In this document: in pieces, positions 42,985 to 56,034 of the stretch | Layout of the letters: every line of letters begins with the position of its first letter | Position numbering within the stretch: the first letter of the stretch is position 1 | Assembly (NCBI GenBank): GCA_022316685.1 | Contig: JAKJHU010000230.1 | Coordinates: 248,001-312,000 of the forward strand | From: Progne subis subis | Taxonomy: Eukaryota > Chordata > Aves > Passeriformes > Hirundinidae | DNA: 64,000 bases | Direction of reading: 5' to 3' | Position numbers and translations under genes: made by a program | Notes under the pieces: generated by a model | What the model was told of the DNA's origin: nothing | The model's database searches: none | Seen by the model: the letters and a program-made list of their open reading frames with translations, nothing else

Positions 42985-43870
42985 ATGGTGTGGATGGATG
43001 TAGACGAGAGATCTCTGAGGTTGGGATTTAGAAGATGAGGTTTATTGTAAAGGATGTGAGGCCTTGCTCTGAGCTGCCGGGCTGCAGCTCGTGGTGAGGC
43101 CTAGGGAGTGGGGAAAGGGAGAGGAAATTCCAAGAGAGGAAATTCCAAGAGAGGAAAGTCCTCGGGGAAGGGTGCCAGGCAAAGAGCAAAGAGCAAAGAG
43201 GACTGTCACCGAGACACACAGAGCAGTCACACGCAGACAAGAGATTTTCACAGAGGTCCTTCCGATCCAGCTCCCAGCTGAGAGAGCGGAGAGAAGAGAG
43301 AAGAGAGCCCCTTTGTTTATTTCTTACTTTTTATACATTTGTGGGTCTGGCAGAAGATTGGCTTTTTGGGGTTTCCACCCCTCAGCCTCAGTGGCCAGAC
43401 CAACTGTCAGTTACAATTGTTTTCAGGTTAGAAATATGCAAACAAAGGACAGAGGATGAAAAACAAAGGATTTGTTTATGTTACATCTGTGGGAAAAGGT
43501 AGAAAACTGCTCTAATATTGTACAGTAACTAAAAGATCTGACTCCATTTCAAAAGGCTTTAAAAACTCAGAAAAACCAGGGTAACAAGGACCTCCCACCC
43601 TTGAAGCCCCCTGAATAGGGGTCTCGAGGTGGAGCTGGAACAGGACCTGTGCCAATGGGGTTACAGATACCTGATCCTTCAGGGGAGGGTCACAGGTGTG
43701 GGATGAACCATACATTGGGCTGAGACAGAACATTCCATCTGACCTCTGGGTCTGGCTGCAGGTGACCTTCAGCTGGTCACAGAACTGTTTTCCCTGACAT
43801 CCAGTATCTAATACATCTCAAACATCAAAACTTGCTTTCAATTCTATCTCACCTACAGGTTTCACATTCT
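42985..43870 (-). mobile_element. Probable older LTR/ERV fragment hosting a younger LTR
   Basis: The sequence on both sides of the 43,204-43,586 LTR looks like one retroelement fragment. Minus-strand AATAAACCTCATC lies at ~43,037-43,050, and there is AGAGGAAATTCCA-type repetition at 43,120-43,160. Classification is tentative. Confidence 0.4.
43204..43586 (-). mobile_element. Solo LTR, family L1 copy 1, with 5-bp target duplication
   Basis: 383 bases with ends TGTCACC/GGTAACA, flanked on both sides by AGGAC (43,199-43,203 and 43,587-43,591). The minus strand has TATAAAAAG and AATAAAC in the middle. Copies 2 and 3 lie at 48,879 and 52,359. Confidence 0.9.
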
Positions 43871-44140
43871 CAGAGTCTAAGCAATCATGTTTATAGGGCT
43901 TTCTGGCTTCATCCTCCCCAACAGGTAGAGATCTCCTGTCCCACTGTGACAACCAGAGGTGACACCGGACCCCAGTTGGTGCCAGGATGGTGCCGTCACA
44001 GCCAGACTCCTCTGAACTTCCCATCGCTTTGGATCCTCTGGTTTCAGCTGCAGGGGACAGCGCGAAAGGGTTTTCAGGGAAATTAAATTCCGAGCAGGGT
44101 CATAAAAATTAGGAACTGGAGGGAGTGAGGGGCAGCTCAG
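43871..44140. other. Spacer, nothing recognised
   Basis: No supported feature. Confidence 0.4.
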
Positions 44141-44144
44141 CTTC

Positions 44145-44525
44145 TTGCCTGGAGAGGAGGAGCTTTGGGCTGAGCTCAGGGTGGCCTTGCAGGGCCTGAA
44201 GGAGCCCCAGGAAAGCTGGAGAGAGACAATTTCCAAGGGCTGCAGGGACAGGACACAGGGAATGGCCTCAAACTGAAAAATGACAGGTTTAGATCAGATA
44301 TTGGGAAAAATTACTCCTAAAATTTCCTCCCTGTGAGGGTGTTGAGGACCTGGAATAGAATTCCCAGAGCAGCTGTGGCTGCCCCTGGATCCCTGGCAGT
44401 GCCCAAGGCCAGGCTGGACACTGGGGCTTGGAGCAGCCTGGGACAGTGGGAGGTGTCCCTGCCATGGCAGGGGTGGCACTGGGATCATCTTTAAGGTCCC
44501 TTCCAATAAAACCAGTCAGGGATTC
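44145..44525 (+). mobile_element. CR1 LINE 3' end
   Basis: GCTTCTTGCCTGGAGAGGAG to GGTCCCTTCCAATAAAAC, with all standard CR1 3' blocks. Confidence 0.92.
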
Positions 44526-44724
44526 CGTGGACATCACCCCCAAGGGCAGGCAGGCAGGCTTCAGGGGTTTTTTTGTATGATAATGAGAATTTTTAGGCTG
44601 ATCAGCCCAAACGCAGCTCTGGATGAGCTGCATTCCAGGCTGCTTATCAGGAATCTTAGGAAAAGTTGCTGGGAATTGGTTTGGATAGAGGATTAAGGGC
44701 AAAAAAAATGGCAGAACCATTGAA

Positions 44725-44850
44725 TTATAGAATGATGGAACGGTTGGGATTGGAAGAGGCCGGAAAGCCCATCCCATTCCCCCCCTGCCATGGGCACGGA
44801 CACCTTCCTCTATCCCAGCTTGCTCCACCCTGGCCTTGAACACTTGCAGA
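44725..44850 (-). mobile_element. CR1 fragment
   Basis: GAATGATGGAACGGTTGGGA to GGCCTTGAACACTTGCAG. Confidence 0.8.
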
Positions 44851-45690
44851 AAACCTGGCTTTATTCACACCACAGTTGGACAATAACCTGTGGAGTTTCC
44901 CCCCGGGATGTTTTCCTTCTCCAGGGTCAATTTTTCTAAAACAAGGATTTACTTCAGATCTTCAAGGAGCTGGACTTAAGGTCATTCCCCAAATCTGTGT
45001 TCAGTCTTTCCTGATATTCACAAGAGAACGGCAGAGGGACTTGCAACAAAAATCCGGAGCCTTTTGGGAGGTGCTCTGGAGACAGCCCCTATTTTCCTGC
45101 CAACCTGAGCATTCCCAGATCCAGAATCCTGGTTCTGACTTCACCGGCACCGTCATTTTTTTCCTACAGGGAATCTTTTCCTCCCAGTCTGGGTGTTTGG
45201 CCTTGATGGACACGCTGCCTCATCCGTTGTGGCAGAGCCTGTGCCTCTGCCAGCATCTCCTCCCAGAAATACTCCTCGCATCCGACGTGCTCCACGCGCG
45301 CCAGAGCTGCGTCAGAGAGGTGACGTAGGGAGAAACAACCCAACGCGGTGCCCGTGGCGAAGGGTGCCTTAATCACATCTTCAAATTGCACATTATTATT
45401 AGCTAAGCCTGCTATGAATAAAGATTTTTTTTTTTTTTTTCGTGTTGAACATCGTCCTTCCCGTTGGAGGGCAGTGGAAATTTTCCTGCTCTTTTTCTCA
45501 GGCGTTTTCGAGCAAATCTGCACTTTGGTCTTTCAACACGGATTACTTCAGTAGCTGCCCTCAGGAAGCTTCTTTAAGCAGAAACTTACGTTGTGCTCGT
45601 GGTTTTTGCGAATTCCAAGGACTTTGGCTGGTTTCCAGCAGGTCAAGGGAGATGATTCCAACCCTGTGCCCCTTGAGGTGAGAGCCCAGC
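44851..45690. other. Intergenic, possible conserved non-coding block
   Basis: The repeat-free stretch ~45,160-45,420 has balanced composition and CpGs, with no codon-like evidence of an exon. Poly(T) at 45,425-45,440. Confidence 0.35.
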
Positions 45691-45699
45691 TGCAGAGCT

Positions 45700-46195
45700 G
45701 GGATCCAGCACAGGGAGCACCTGGAGCTGCTGGAGAGAGCCCAGAGGAGGCAGCAGGATGAGCAGAGGGATGGAGCAGCTCTGCTGGGAGGAAAGGCTGG
45801 CAGAGCTGGCATTGTTCAGCCTGGCCAGGAGAAGCTTTGGGCTGAGCTCAGGGTGGCCTTGCAGGGCCTGGAGGAGCCCCAGGAAAGCTGGAGAGAGACA
45901 ATTCCCAAGGGCTGCAGGGACAGGACACAGGGAATGGCTTCAAACTGGAAAATGACAGGTTTAGATCAGATATTGGGCAAAATTTCCTCCCTGTGAGGGT
46001 GCTGAGGCCCTGGAATAGAATTCCCAGAGCAGCTGTGGCTGCCCCTGGATCCCTGGCAGTGCCCAAGGCCAGGTTGGACACTGGGGCTGGGAGCAGCCTG
46101 GGACAGTGGGAGGTGTCCCTGACATCCAGGGGTGGGATGAGATGATCTTTAAAATCCCTCCAAACCCAAACCAGCCCGAGATTCCGTGATTCCCC
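45700..46195 (+). mobile_element. CR1 LINE 3' end (long copy)
   Basis: Starts GGGATCCAGCACAGGGAGCA, ends CAAACCCAAACCAGCCCGAG. Very similar to 57,530-58,000. Confidence 0.92.
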
Positions 46196-47240
46196 ACTAA
46201 AACCGAGGGAAGGAGGGAATGACTTTGTTGTTGTTGTGCCTTTTCCCAGAGAACACCAGGTGCTGTTTGGTTCCAGTCTGTGGAATTCCCTCACTCTAAG
46301 AGCTTTAATTGGCCAAGAGTGATCATTTGTGGTGCTTGAATTTAAGTGCAGAACACCATTAAAAAAAAAAAAAAAAAAAAAAACAGCTGGAGATTGAGAC
46401 TTCTGGGGGCTTCATCCAGCAGTGAGGATGAAAAATCCAAAGGGAGAGGCTGGGGAAGAGAGAGGAGCCTGTGGAGTTGTTGTCCCGTGTCCCCAGTGAA
46501 GGGGAGGATTTATGGCCATCACCGAGGACGAATTGGCTTTGCCAGTTAATTCCTAGCAGGAATGAACGAGTGGGTGAAAGAACAACAAACACAAATTCAA
46601 AGAAAGCAATATTAAAGAAATGAAATGTTCCACTTTGTGACTCCCCAAGAGGAGCCGGGGGAATTGCAGAGGAGCGGGATCGAAAGGGAATGGGAGTTTC
46701 TAACAGAGTAAATCCAAATTAACATTAAACTGCAGTGAAATTCCCAAGGAATTGTAGTTTGCATCCACATGGAAACCGGGGTAATTCATCACCTTTAACG
46801 ATGTTACAACGAATCCCGGCACGGGCTGAAACACTTCCCTGTCCTAAGAGCAGGGGGAAAATGTTTACCATGAACACTAAATATGGACATCACTCATTGT
46901 GTCTTTAATGCCAGGGCAAAACTACTTCCATGCCGAGAATATTCAGCCCATTATTGTAATATTTAGAGTGAATTAGAGGCAAGTCTAAAATTCCTAAAGA
47001 TCTCATGGAACTGAGGCAGAGCTGCAGAGAAAACCTCAGACATCTTTAAATGTTTGGGCAGCCTGAGCTGTTGCTGCTCGGTTTTCATGGGGCTCAGGTG
47101 GAAAATGGTTGGAAGAGCGAGAAATGGAAGCTGAGGTGAGCTGAGAGTGATTTCACAAAATCTCTTGGGGCTGAGACAAGGACTGACATCCCCAGAGTCA
47201 CATTTGCTCTGTCTGGGAAGGACAACACAGCCTCTGGCTC
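46196..47240. other. Intergenic, no gene recognised
   Basis: Poly(A) at 46,360-46,383. Otherwise featureless to the eye. Confidence 0.45.
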
Positions 47241-47244
47241 CATG

Positions 47245-47635
47245 GGTGCAATTTTCCCAGCTGAGAGAGCTGGGAGAGAGCTCAGAGCCTCTTCCAGAGC
47301 CTGAAGGGCTCCAGGAAAGCTGCAGGGGGACTGGGGACAAGGCCTGGAGGGATAGGACACAGGGAATGGCTCCCAGTGCCAGAGGGCAGGGCTGGGTGGG
47401 AGATTGGGAATCAGGAATTGTTCCCTGGCAGGGTGCTGAGGCCCTGGCACAGGGTGCCCAGAGCAGCTGTGGCTGCCCCTGGATCCCTGGCAGTGCCCAA
47501 GGCCAGGTTGGACCCTGGGGCTGGGAGCAGCCTGGGACAGTGGGAGGTGTCCCTGCCATGGCAGGGGTGGCACTGGGTGGGATTTAGGGTCCTTCCAACC
47601 CAACCCATTCCAGGGTTCCATGTTTCCATGGTTCC
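47245..47635 (+). mobile_element. CR1 LINE 3' end
   Basis: Near-identical to the 24,190-24,585 copy over the last ~250 bases. Confidence 0.92.
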
Positions 47636-47644
47636 ATGTCCTCA

Positions 47645-47912
47645 GCATCCACTATCAGAGACATTTTACAAGGGCTCGGAGTGACAGGACAAGGAACACC
47701 GGCTTCAAACTGAAAGAGGGAAGGTTTAGGCTTGGTATTAGGAAGGAATTCTTCCCTGGCACAGGTTTCCCAGGAAAGCTGTGGCTGCCCCTGGATCCCT
47801 GGCAGTGCCCAAGGCCAGGTTGGACACTGGGGCAGTGGGAGGTGTCCCTGCCATGGCAGGATGAGCTTTAAGCTCCCTCCCAACGCAGGGATTCCTGGAT
47901 TCTGTGATCCCT
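47645..47912 (+). mobile_element. CR1 LINE 3' end, directly following another CR1
   Basis: GGAATTCTTCCCTGGCACAG, then TGGATCCCTGGCAGTGCCCA to GGATTCTGTGATCC. Confidence 0.9.
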
Positions 47913-48815
47913 GAGTGTCCCTGCTCAGGGCTGGGAGCTCTGGTGATCCCTCATTCCCAACACGTGGCCGCTCTCGTGCTCCTCCCGGAGCTCTCCTCCC
48001 CCAGGGGCGTTGGAGAGGTTCCTCTCCTGCTGGGGTGGTTTTGTTTAGGGGAAATTGCCCTGCCTGGAACATGCCCAGATCCACCTGTTTACATTTTGAA
48101 GCTTCTGGGGCCGTGTCCAAAGTCCACTGAAATCATTGGGAGTCTTCCCGTTTATTCCAATGAACTCAGGTCGGGCTGGGTGTCAACAGAAATTGAGATT
48201 TGCCTGGGCTCTGCCACCTCTTCCTGCTCCTTCCCTTTCCCTGGCTTCTCCTCTCCCTCCTCCTCCTTCTCCTCCTCCTCCTCTCCCCGTGACACCATCG
48301 CCACAAAACCCAGAAAGGTTTCACCAAGATTTGTGATTTCAGTGACATTCAAAGGCTCCAGGAATCAGGAGCCTCCTCTAATCACAAACTCTGTAATGCC
48401 CCCGATTATCCAGGTAATGAGGGGCAGGAGCCAACCTTATCTCAGCCTGTTCAGGGTGTTAATCCTGGAAAATCAACCATCCCATTGCATCTGCACCTTT
48501 TCCTGGCTGTCTGAGGGGCTGGGATATCAGGTGTTCTTCACTGGATTTCTTTCATCAGTCTTTTTTTTTTTTTTTTTTTTTTTTGGTTGGTTTTAGGGTT
48601 TTTGGTGGTTTTTTGTTTGTTTGTTTGTTTGTTTGTTTCTCTTTTTTTCTTTTCTTTTTTTTTTTTTTTTTTTTGAGGTAAAATTGGTGACTTTTCGCCA
48701 CATAATTGTCTGAAGTGAAAAACACCGGGCGAATAAACAGAAGTAGGAAAAGGGCAGGGAGATGAAGCTCCATTTCAATGTTTTTTGATGTTTCAAGTTC
48801 AAGGCTCTGAGCTTA
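47913..48815. other. Intergenic with T-rich and (GTTT)n tract
   Basis: Poly(T)/(TTTG)n at 48,560-48,675 and a CCT-rich run at 48,255-48,285. No gene recognised. Confidence 0.45.
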
Positions 48816-48819
48816 ATCC

Positions 48820-49365
48820 AGGCTATAGAATCGTGGGATGGTTTTTGGCCAGAAAGGACTTTAAAGATCATGGGGAGATGTCACCAAGACACACATGCAG
48901 TCACACGCAGACAAGATATTTTGCAAAGCAGAGGTTCTTCCGATCCCAGCTCCTGCTGAGAGAGCGGAGAGAGGAGGAAGAGAGCCCCTTTGTTTATTTT
49001 TACTTTTTATACATTTGTGGGTCTAGCAGAAGATTGGCTTTTTGGGGTTTCCACCCCTCAGCCTCAGTGCCTAGACCAACTGTCAGTTACAATTGTTTTC
49101 AGGTTAGAAATATGCAAACAAAGGACAGGGAATGAAAAACAAAGGATTTGTTTATGTTACATCTGTGGGAAAGGTAGAAAACTGCTCTAATATTGTACAG
49201 TAGCTAAAAGATCTGACTCCATTATGAAATTCAAAAGGCTAAATAAAAAAAACTCAGAAAAACCAGGGTAACAGGCAGGGACGACTTCCACCACCCCAGG
49301 TTGCTCCAGCCTGGCCTTGGAAACTTGCAGGGATCCAGGAGCAGCCACAGCTTGTCTGGGAATTG
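48820..49365 (-). mobile_element. CR1 fragment split by a solo LTR
   Basis: The CR1 parts are 48,820-48,878 (AGAATCGTGGGATGGTTT to GATCATGGGGAGA) and 49,274-49,365 (GGCAGGGACGACTTCCACC onward), continuous in the CR1 consensus. Confidence 0.85.
48879..49273 (-). mobile_element. Solo LTR, family L1 copy 2
   Basis: 395 bases with TGTCACC/GGTAACA ends, close to the 43,204 copy. Flanks GGAGA and GGCAG are not a perfect target duplication. Confidence 0.88.
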
Positions 49366-52285
49366 TGAAGGAGATGCTGGGGCCATGGAGAGGCTTTGGA
49401 GAAGGGGAGCAGTGAGGCTGACGGTGCTTCCCCTGCCTCAGCCTGGGGATTCCTTTGCTTTTTTAGCCCTTGGAATCCTTTGGCGTTTCCATGTGTCCCG
49501 TTTGTCCCAGCTGCTGAGGCATGGGGATGTTTTTATGTCCTGAAACAGGAGTTTTATCTGCCCCAAGGGGCTGCCTTCAGGCCACAGCAGCAGAAGTGGC
49601 CCTGGCACGAGGTGTAAGACACCACAGTGGCTTTGGGCCACCTTTGTCCCTGCCCTGGTGGCCCCTCTGCTGTGCCCAAGAGGGAAGGAGCTCAGGGATT
49701 TGGGCCAAGAATCCCTGGAGAAAGAGGGACGTCTGAGACAGCGAAAACGTTGATCAAGAGCTGCACGGTTTTAATCAAATCCTCCTTACAAGGGCTTGCA
49801 AAGACCAACGGCCTGTGTGGTGTGATCCTGGGCAGAGGATTTTGTTTAACTTAGTGGGGATGTTCAGGGAGCAGGGCTTTGGAAAGTGGACAAAACTCAG
49901 AGGATCTGGAGGAGCTCTGTTTATGTGTGTGTGTGTAAATCCCGGAGTCTTGGGCTGAGCCAACTCAGGGCTGCGAGGGCCTCATAAACTGTGGATTATC
50001 CTGATCTTATCCCAGCACTTCTTATCCTTAAGAGTGGCTTATTTCTGAGTCATTTCTAAATATTATCTAAATTGTCAGTACAGATACATCCAAATTTATT
50101 TTGTTGTTGTTGTTTTGGGTTTGTTGTTTGTTTTTTTTTTTTTTGCTATTAACAATAATGTTCACCCCATGGTTTCAGCCCCAGCTTTCTGGAATTAGGA
50201 ACCCGACTCATGGCAATGCTGCCGCATCACCTTTAATGGCTCACAGGAGCTTAAGCAGGTTTGCAGGAACCACGGAAAGGGTTAATTAGATCCTCCCTAT
50301 CACCAGGCTGTAAAAACTTGATAAAAAGGCTTGAGAGTGAAAAAGGGGAGAGGTTCTCCTAATTTAAAGCAAGGAATTGCGACTTATCACAGCTTCTTTC
50401 CTAAAAAAAAAAACCCAAAACCTTGGGAAAAGGGCGTTTCGCTGACGGGGCGCTTCCCCCCTCCAGCCCACAGCTTCGCCTCAGATCGGTTATGTTTCTC
50501 ATGAGCAGCTGCCTTAAATTTTTAACCAACCTTCGGCAGCTGCTTTCATGTTCCCAAGCGTTTCATCAATGTTTCAGCGGAGCGTCGCATTTCCCAAGGC
50601 ACAGCTTCGGCCGCACGTGCGGGGAGCGCCTCGGGATCCCCTGGATGGGGATGTATGAGGGATGCAGGGATTCAGGGAAAGCCACCCGCGGGCAGCCTGG
50701 TGGAGGTGAAGCCCCTCAGAGGAGCTGCAGTGGGAGTTTGGGAGTTTTCCTTTCCGGAAAATGGCAGGAATTTTCCGTGAGAGCGCGCGACGCACCAAAA
50801 ATAAAACACAGATGAGGCAACAGCAGGGACTCGAGGAGGTTCTGGGTGAGCTGAGGAGCAGCAGGGGTGCAGAGCAGGCAGGGAACTTCCCCCAAAAAAA
50901 TCCCCAGGGAATGGGGGGGATGAGCTGCGGGCCTAAGGCAGAGCAGCTCCTGCGGGGCCACGGGTGGCTGCGACGATGAGGTGGGAGTGAGTGATGAAGG
51001 ATTGCGCCCAGCGGGAGGGAAGCTGCTTGCTTCCCTCACTGCTCATTCCCAAGCACTCCAGTGTGTGTTTGGGTGGTATTTCGGTGGCAGGGTTTCTGTA
51101 GAGGGAAGTGTGATGTTGTTTCGTGGGGTGCCAGCCAGATCCCACTGAGCCACGCTCTCAATCCTCAGCCTTCTTAGTCACAGTTTGGTTGGGGTTTTTT
51201 TTTTTTGGTTTTTTTTTTAATTTATTTCGACAGGGAATTCATCTGCTCGGAAAGTTGCCGGTGTTTCAACACCATCACTGCTGAGGACTGGCCTGCGTTT
51301 CCATTTTTGTGCCAAAAGGAGCTGTCTCAGTCAGAAATGTGGGGGTTTAGGGGTTGCCCTTGCTGCGATAAAGGAACAGCCCTCCGTGCTGCCCCAAAGC
51401 TTTTGTGTTTTACAAGAGATTTTCCAAGTGCTCCACGCATTCCATCTGCACTCGGAGCTGAGCGCTCCAGGACATCCCAAGGAGGTGTCTGGAGCACTTT
51501 TTCTTCAGCTGCAGGGAAACAGCAGTGCAGAGAGTTGAATTTGAAAGGAGAACTTTATTTCCCCCTTTCCTTGCTGTCCCTCCCCCAGCTGGAGATAGCA
51601 GGAGATGGCTGAGCACCACCTCAGCGAGGTCTTCTGCTTATTGCTTCCCCGTGAGGTAAAAAACTGTTCTGGATCCTCAGGAACGGCTTTTCCTTGATGG
51701 CTCGGCTTTTAATCTGTGATTTCAGGCTCCAGCGGTCGGCACAAGCCACAATAAACCACACTTGGAGCACGATTGCTCGGGTTGAAGGTGCTGAAATTGA
51801 GCCCGTGTGATTTAAAGCCAAAATACCAGATCAGGACAGAGGCTTTCAGGGCAGCAATAAGGCACCTGTGAGAGGGAAAGAGCTGAAGGCCAAGCACGTG
51901 CCAGCTCCGGGGCAGGATTTGCTTTCATCCCCGCTCAGAGGTTTTTTTGGGATGTGCTCTGCATCCCAATTCTGGCTGCAGTGGTCACTCAGGAATGGTG
52001 TTTTCCCCGGGAACATCCCTGCCCAAGGAGTTATTTTGCATTCATCGCTGTTTCTGCCTGCAGAAAAGGAAGGAGTTGGACTCCAGACCCGATTCTGTCA
52101 GGGCAAACTTCAGGGCTCTGGAGCGATTGGGACGTGCAGCTCTCCTGTCTGGACACTGCCACCCTGCCCAGCTTCCCTCCAGCAGCTGCACTCAGATCCT
52201 GCCCTGGTGAGCTCCGAAAATAGGTCAGATTTCAGGTAGTTAACTGTCATTAATTTTTCAAAGGGCCCCGTGTACCAAGGGTCGC
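49366..52285. other. Intergenic, no gene recognised
   Basis: Contains a short (TG)n at 49,923-49,937, poly(T) at 50,131-50,144 and T-rich 51,195-51,220. No supported gene or RNA. Confidence 0.45.
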
Positions 52286-52289
52286 ATTC

Positions 52290-52358
52290 CCGAGGCTGCC
52301 AGAGCTCCAGGAGCCTTTGGACACCGCTCCCAGGGATGCCCAGGGATTGTTGGGGGGG
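52290..52358 (+). mobile_element. CR1 fragment left of LTR copy 3
   Basis: CGAGGCTGCCAGAGCTCCAG to GGATTGTTGGGGGG matches 56,338-56,408. Confidence 0.8.
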
Positions 52359-52734
52359 TGTCACCAAGACACACAGAGCAGTCACACGAGACAAGAGATT
52401 TTCACAGAGGTCCTTCCGATCCAGCTCACAGCTGAGAGAGTGGAGAGAAGAGAGCCTCTTTGTTTTATTTTATACTTTTTATACATTTGTGGGTCTAGCA
52501 GAAGATTGGCTTTTTGGGGTTTCCACCCCTCAGCCTCAGTGGCCAGACCAACTCTCAGTTACAATTGTTTTCAGATTAGAAATATGCAAACAAAGGACAG
52601 AGAATGAAAAACAAATGATTTGTTTATGTTACATCTGTGGGAAAAGGTAGAAAACTGCTCTAATATTGTACAGTAACTAAAAAGATCTGACTCCATTTCA
52701 AAAGGCTTTAAAAACTCAGAAAAACCAGGGTAAC
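52359..52734 (-). mobile_element. Solo LTR, family L1 copy 3
   Basis: About 376 bases with TGTCACC/GGTAAC ends, close in sequence to the copies at 43,204 and 48,879. Inserted inside CR1 sequence. Confidence 0.88.
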
Positions 52735-52774
52735 TCCTGTCCCTCTGGGCAGGGACAGGAGCTGGAATTTCACA

Positions 52775-53810
52775 ATCCTGGTGTATCCCTCTTCCAGCTC
52801 AGGATGTCCTGTGATTCCAGTCAGATTCTGAGCACACCCCATCTGGGGATGAACTGGGAAAACTGGGAAAGAGCCTTGCAGCGTTCCGGAGGCTCTGATC
52901 CCTCTGCTTTGCTCTGCAGGTAAATTTTAAGCCCGAGATTCCAAAGGTTTCTCTGATTTTTGAGGCTAAATTGCAGCGTTCAAGTGCCTGTCAGGGTTAA
53001 AGCGACTTGGTGCTCCTTCCAGCCGTGGTGGTTGCTTGGAGAATGAATAATCCTGTTTATAAAGTGATGAGCAGCCTCCAAATTCACTCTGGGAGAGGTG
53101 GGACGGGGCTGAGGTGGGACAGTGCAAGAAACCCGTGGAGTCACTGGAAACAGAGAGGGAAGCAGGGCCCCAAAATTTACTGCCCACTTTAAAAACAGGA
53201 GCAAAAATATAACAACAGCATAAAGCCCCAATTCCCTGAGGGATGTGGTGAGCTGGAAACCTGGGCCCTGTACCCTGTGATATTCTGGACCCGTGAAACA
53301 AATATTACGCGGTGAAATAAAACTGACTCAGTCCCAGAATTTATTTTAGAAACGCCATTAAAATGCTCTTTAAGAGCAAAATAAAACCAAGAGACACATG
53401 ATCAGCGTGGAGCAATTATTAGGAAAACTTCAGCGATGCGGCGTGAAAGGCTTTATTAAACACAAAGCAAATCAATCTTCATTGTGAGTAAGAATTAAGT
53501 CACCAAATGAATTCCAGCTCTAGAAGGCAGGATAGGAAGTTTTGCTCTAAATTTCACCTACGTTATTGCACTGAGTGTTTAAGGATTGGGAACTGCTGGA
53601 TGTTTAAATGCCTGGTTCGAGGGGTTGATGAAAATTCTGTTTGTAAAATCTGTTATGGTTGTAGATTGGTTCAAACAAATGGCTCTGTCTTTAACTTTGT
53701 ACCTTAAAAATAAAAAAAAAATAAAAAAATAAAAAAAAAATAAAAAAAAGAAAAAAAAGAAAAAAAAAAAGATTGGATTGTCCACACAACAGGCTAAAAC
53801 AAAAGATCAC
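52775..53810. other. Intergenic, no gene recognised
   Basis: A-rich run at 53,706-53,771. No supported feature. Confidence 0.45.
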
Positions 53811-53812
53811 AG

Positions 53813-54235
53813 CATCCTGGAATGGCTTGGGTTGGAAGGGACCTTGAAGATCATCCAATTCCTGCCCTCCACCATGGCAGGGACACCTCCCACTGTCCCA
53901 GGCTGCTCCCAGCCCCAGTGTCCAACCTGCCTTGGGCACTGCCAGGGATCCAGGGGCAGCCACAGCTGCTCTGGGAATTCTATTCCAGGGCCTCAGCACC
54001 CTCACAGGGAGGAAATTTTGCCCAATATCTGATCTAAACCTGTAATTTTTCAGTTTGAAGCCATTCCCTGTGTCCTGTCCCTGCAGCCCTTGGGAATTGT
54101 CTCTCTCCAGCTTTCCTGGGGCTCCTTCAGGCCCTGCAAGGCCACCCTGAGCTCAGCCCAAAGCTTCTCCTGGCCAGGCTGAACAATGCCAGCTCTGCCA
54201 GCCTTTCCTCCCAGCAGAGCTGCTCCATCCCTCTA
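53813..54235 (-). mobile_element. CR1 LINE 3' end (long copy)
   Basis: TCCTGGAATGGCTTGGGTTG to GAGCTGCTCCATCCCTCT. Reverse complement of the 45,760-46,190 type. Confidence 0.92.
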
Positions 54236-54374
54236 AAGGGCTGTAGATTTTATTTTTTTTATCTGTTATAGGTGTACTTGTGTCAAGCGAACAGCTCCAT
54301 TTTCACTTTCGCACCTTAAAAAAGTCGAGAGGTTAAATTGCCCACAGGTGTGGTTAAAACGAAGTATCACTGAA

Positions 54375-54548
54375 TCATGAGAGATCACAGAATCCCGGAA
54401 TGGTTTGGGTTGGGAGGGACCTCAAATCCCACCCAGTGCCACCCCTGCCATGGCAGGGACACCTCCCACTGTCCCAGGCTGCTCCCAGCCCCAAATCCAA
54501 CCTGGCCTTGGGCACTGCCAGGGATCCAGGGGCAGCCACAGCTCCCAC
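54375..54548 (-). mobile_element. CR1 LINE 3' end (short)
   Basis: ATCCCGGAATGGTTTGGGTT to GGATCCAGGGGCAGCCACAG. Confidence 0.9.
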
Positions 54549-55981
54549 TGTGCCCGTGGGAGGTGAGAGGAGCAGTTCTCTGAAGAAGAAGCTTTGCTCC
54601 CTGCGAGGTTTTGCCCTCTTTTTCCCAACCACTGTTTTTCCTAACCCCTCTTCCCATTTGCCTGAGCCCTGGGTGTCCTGAGTGCCCTGGAGATGCTGGA
54701 TTCTCCCTCCCAGATCCCATGGGATCGCTGGCTCCACGCCTCTCCCGTGCCACGAGAAGGAAGCTGAAGAAACCTCATCCCTCAGCCCTTGGAATCCTCC
54801 CTTCCTGGCCCAGTTTTAGCAGAACTGGAGCACAGCTCTGCCCTATTTCTGTGGGAACAAACAGTTGGGGATCACCAGAGCTCGGTGCTTTAAGGAAAGC
54901 AGAGCGAAGAAGAGGAAAAAGGACACGGAAAAACCCGAGGGGAGCACAAACACATCTTCACCTCCAGAGCAGTGCAGAGCACACGTGGCCGTTTTCCTGG
55001 CACTGCTTCCCAGGTTTTTCAGCCTGGAGGAGGCAGGTGATTGATTAATCAGCTACTGAAGGAGCTGTTAAAACGTGGCTTTCCCTTCCCCGAGCACCTC
55101 TGGCATCCCAGAGGAGCAGGATTCCCTGGGGAATCCAAAAGGCTTTTCTGCCTCACCCTTAAATTTGGGGGCTGCTTAGCTGTGTCTCCCTCAGGGCCAG
55201 GCATCTTTGTCTCGAATTAGGTCACTCTTAACCGGTGTCAACTTGGAGGAGCCTTGCTGAAGCTGGCAGTCTTAAAAAAACAAAAAACAAAACAAAACAA
55301 AACAAAAAAAAAACACCCAAAAAATTGGAAATATTTTCCATGCCACAGAGACTATTGGTCTGTGACCCACCAAAATATCCAAAATCCAGATGCATCAGAG
55401 CAGCTCTGATGAAGTTGGCGTGGTCTTATCTGGGTCAATTGTCTTAACAAGACATTATGTCACCCGTTAGGGGAAAATACAACCTAAACCCCCTAAAAAT
55501 AACTAATGGGAAAAACCTTGCACAACAAAGCCAGTGGCACATCAGAAAAACAAAAATAAATTCCGACTCATGATATATTTAATCATCTGTATTTATTCCT
55601 CTGCTAATCTAAATACAGGCGAATGTTCTTTTTCTTCTTGGAAACCAGGCAATTCTGGAAAAATTTCATATTTCAGGCAGCTCCTCGAGCAGCTTTTCTC
55701 CTAAAACTTCAATTTTTGTTATTCGTTAGGAGGAAAGCCATTGGAACGAAAGAAATTTGCATTGTGTATAAGTTATTTTACCACACCAGCTCTGTCCTCT
55801 GGGCAGAGGAATCTCATTTTTGTGCTTTGCCAGAGAAGGAGAGCTTGGATTTTATGCCAATCCCTCTGAAGAAGGTGGGAGTGAAGACAAGGAAGGCCCA
55901 GGAAGAAGGGAAAGGCAGGGGGATCTCCAGGGGTGTTGTGTCCATGCAGAGCATCTTGCACGTGGAAATATTTTGCAGTGG

Positions 55982-56034
<53 letters not shown>

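Noticed and set aside
45164..45523. 119-codon minus-strand frame that looked like an exon
   Set aside because: No recognised domain, no splice sites in matching phase, and it includes a homopolymer run. Kept only as possible conserved non-coding DNA.
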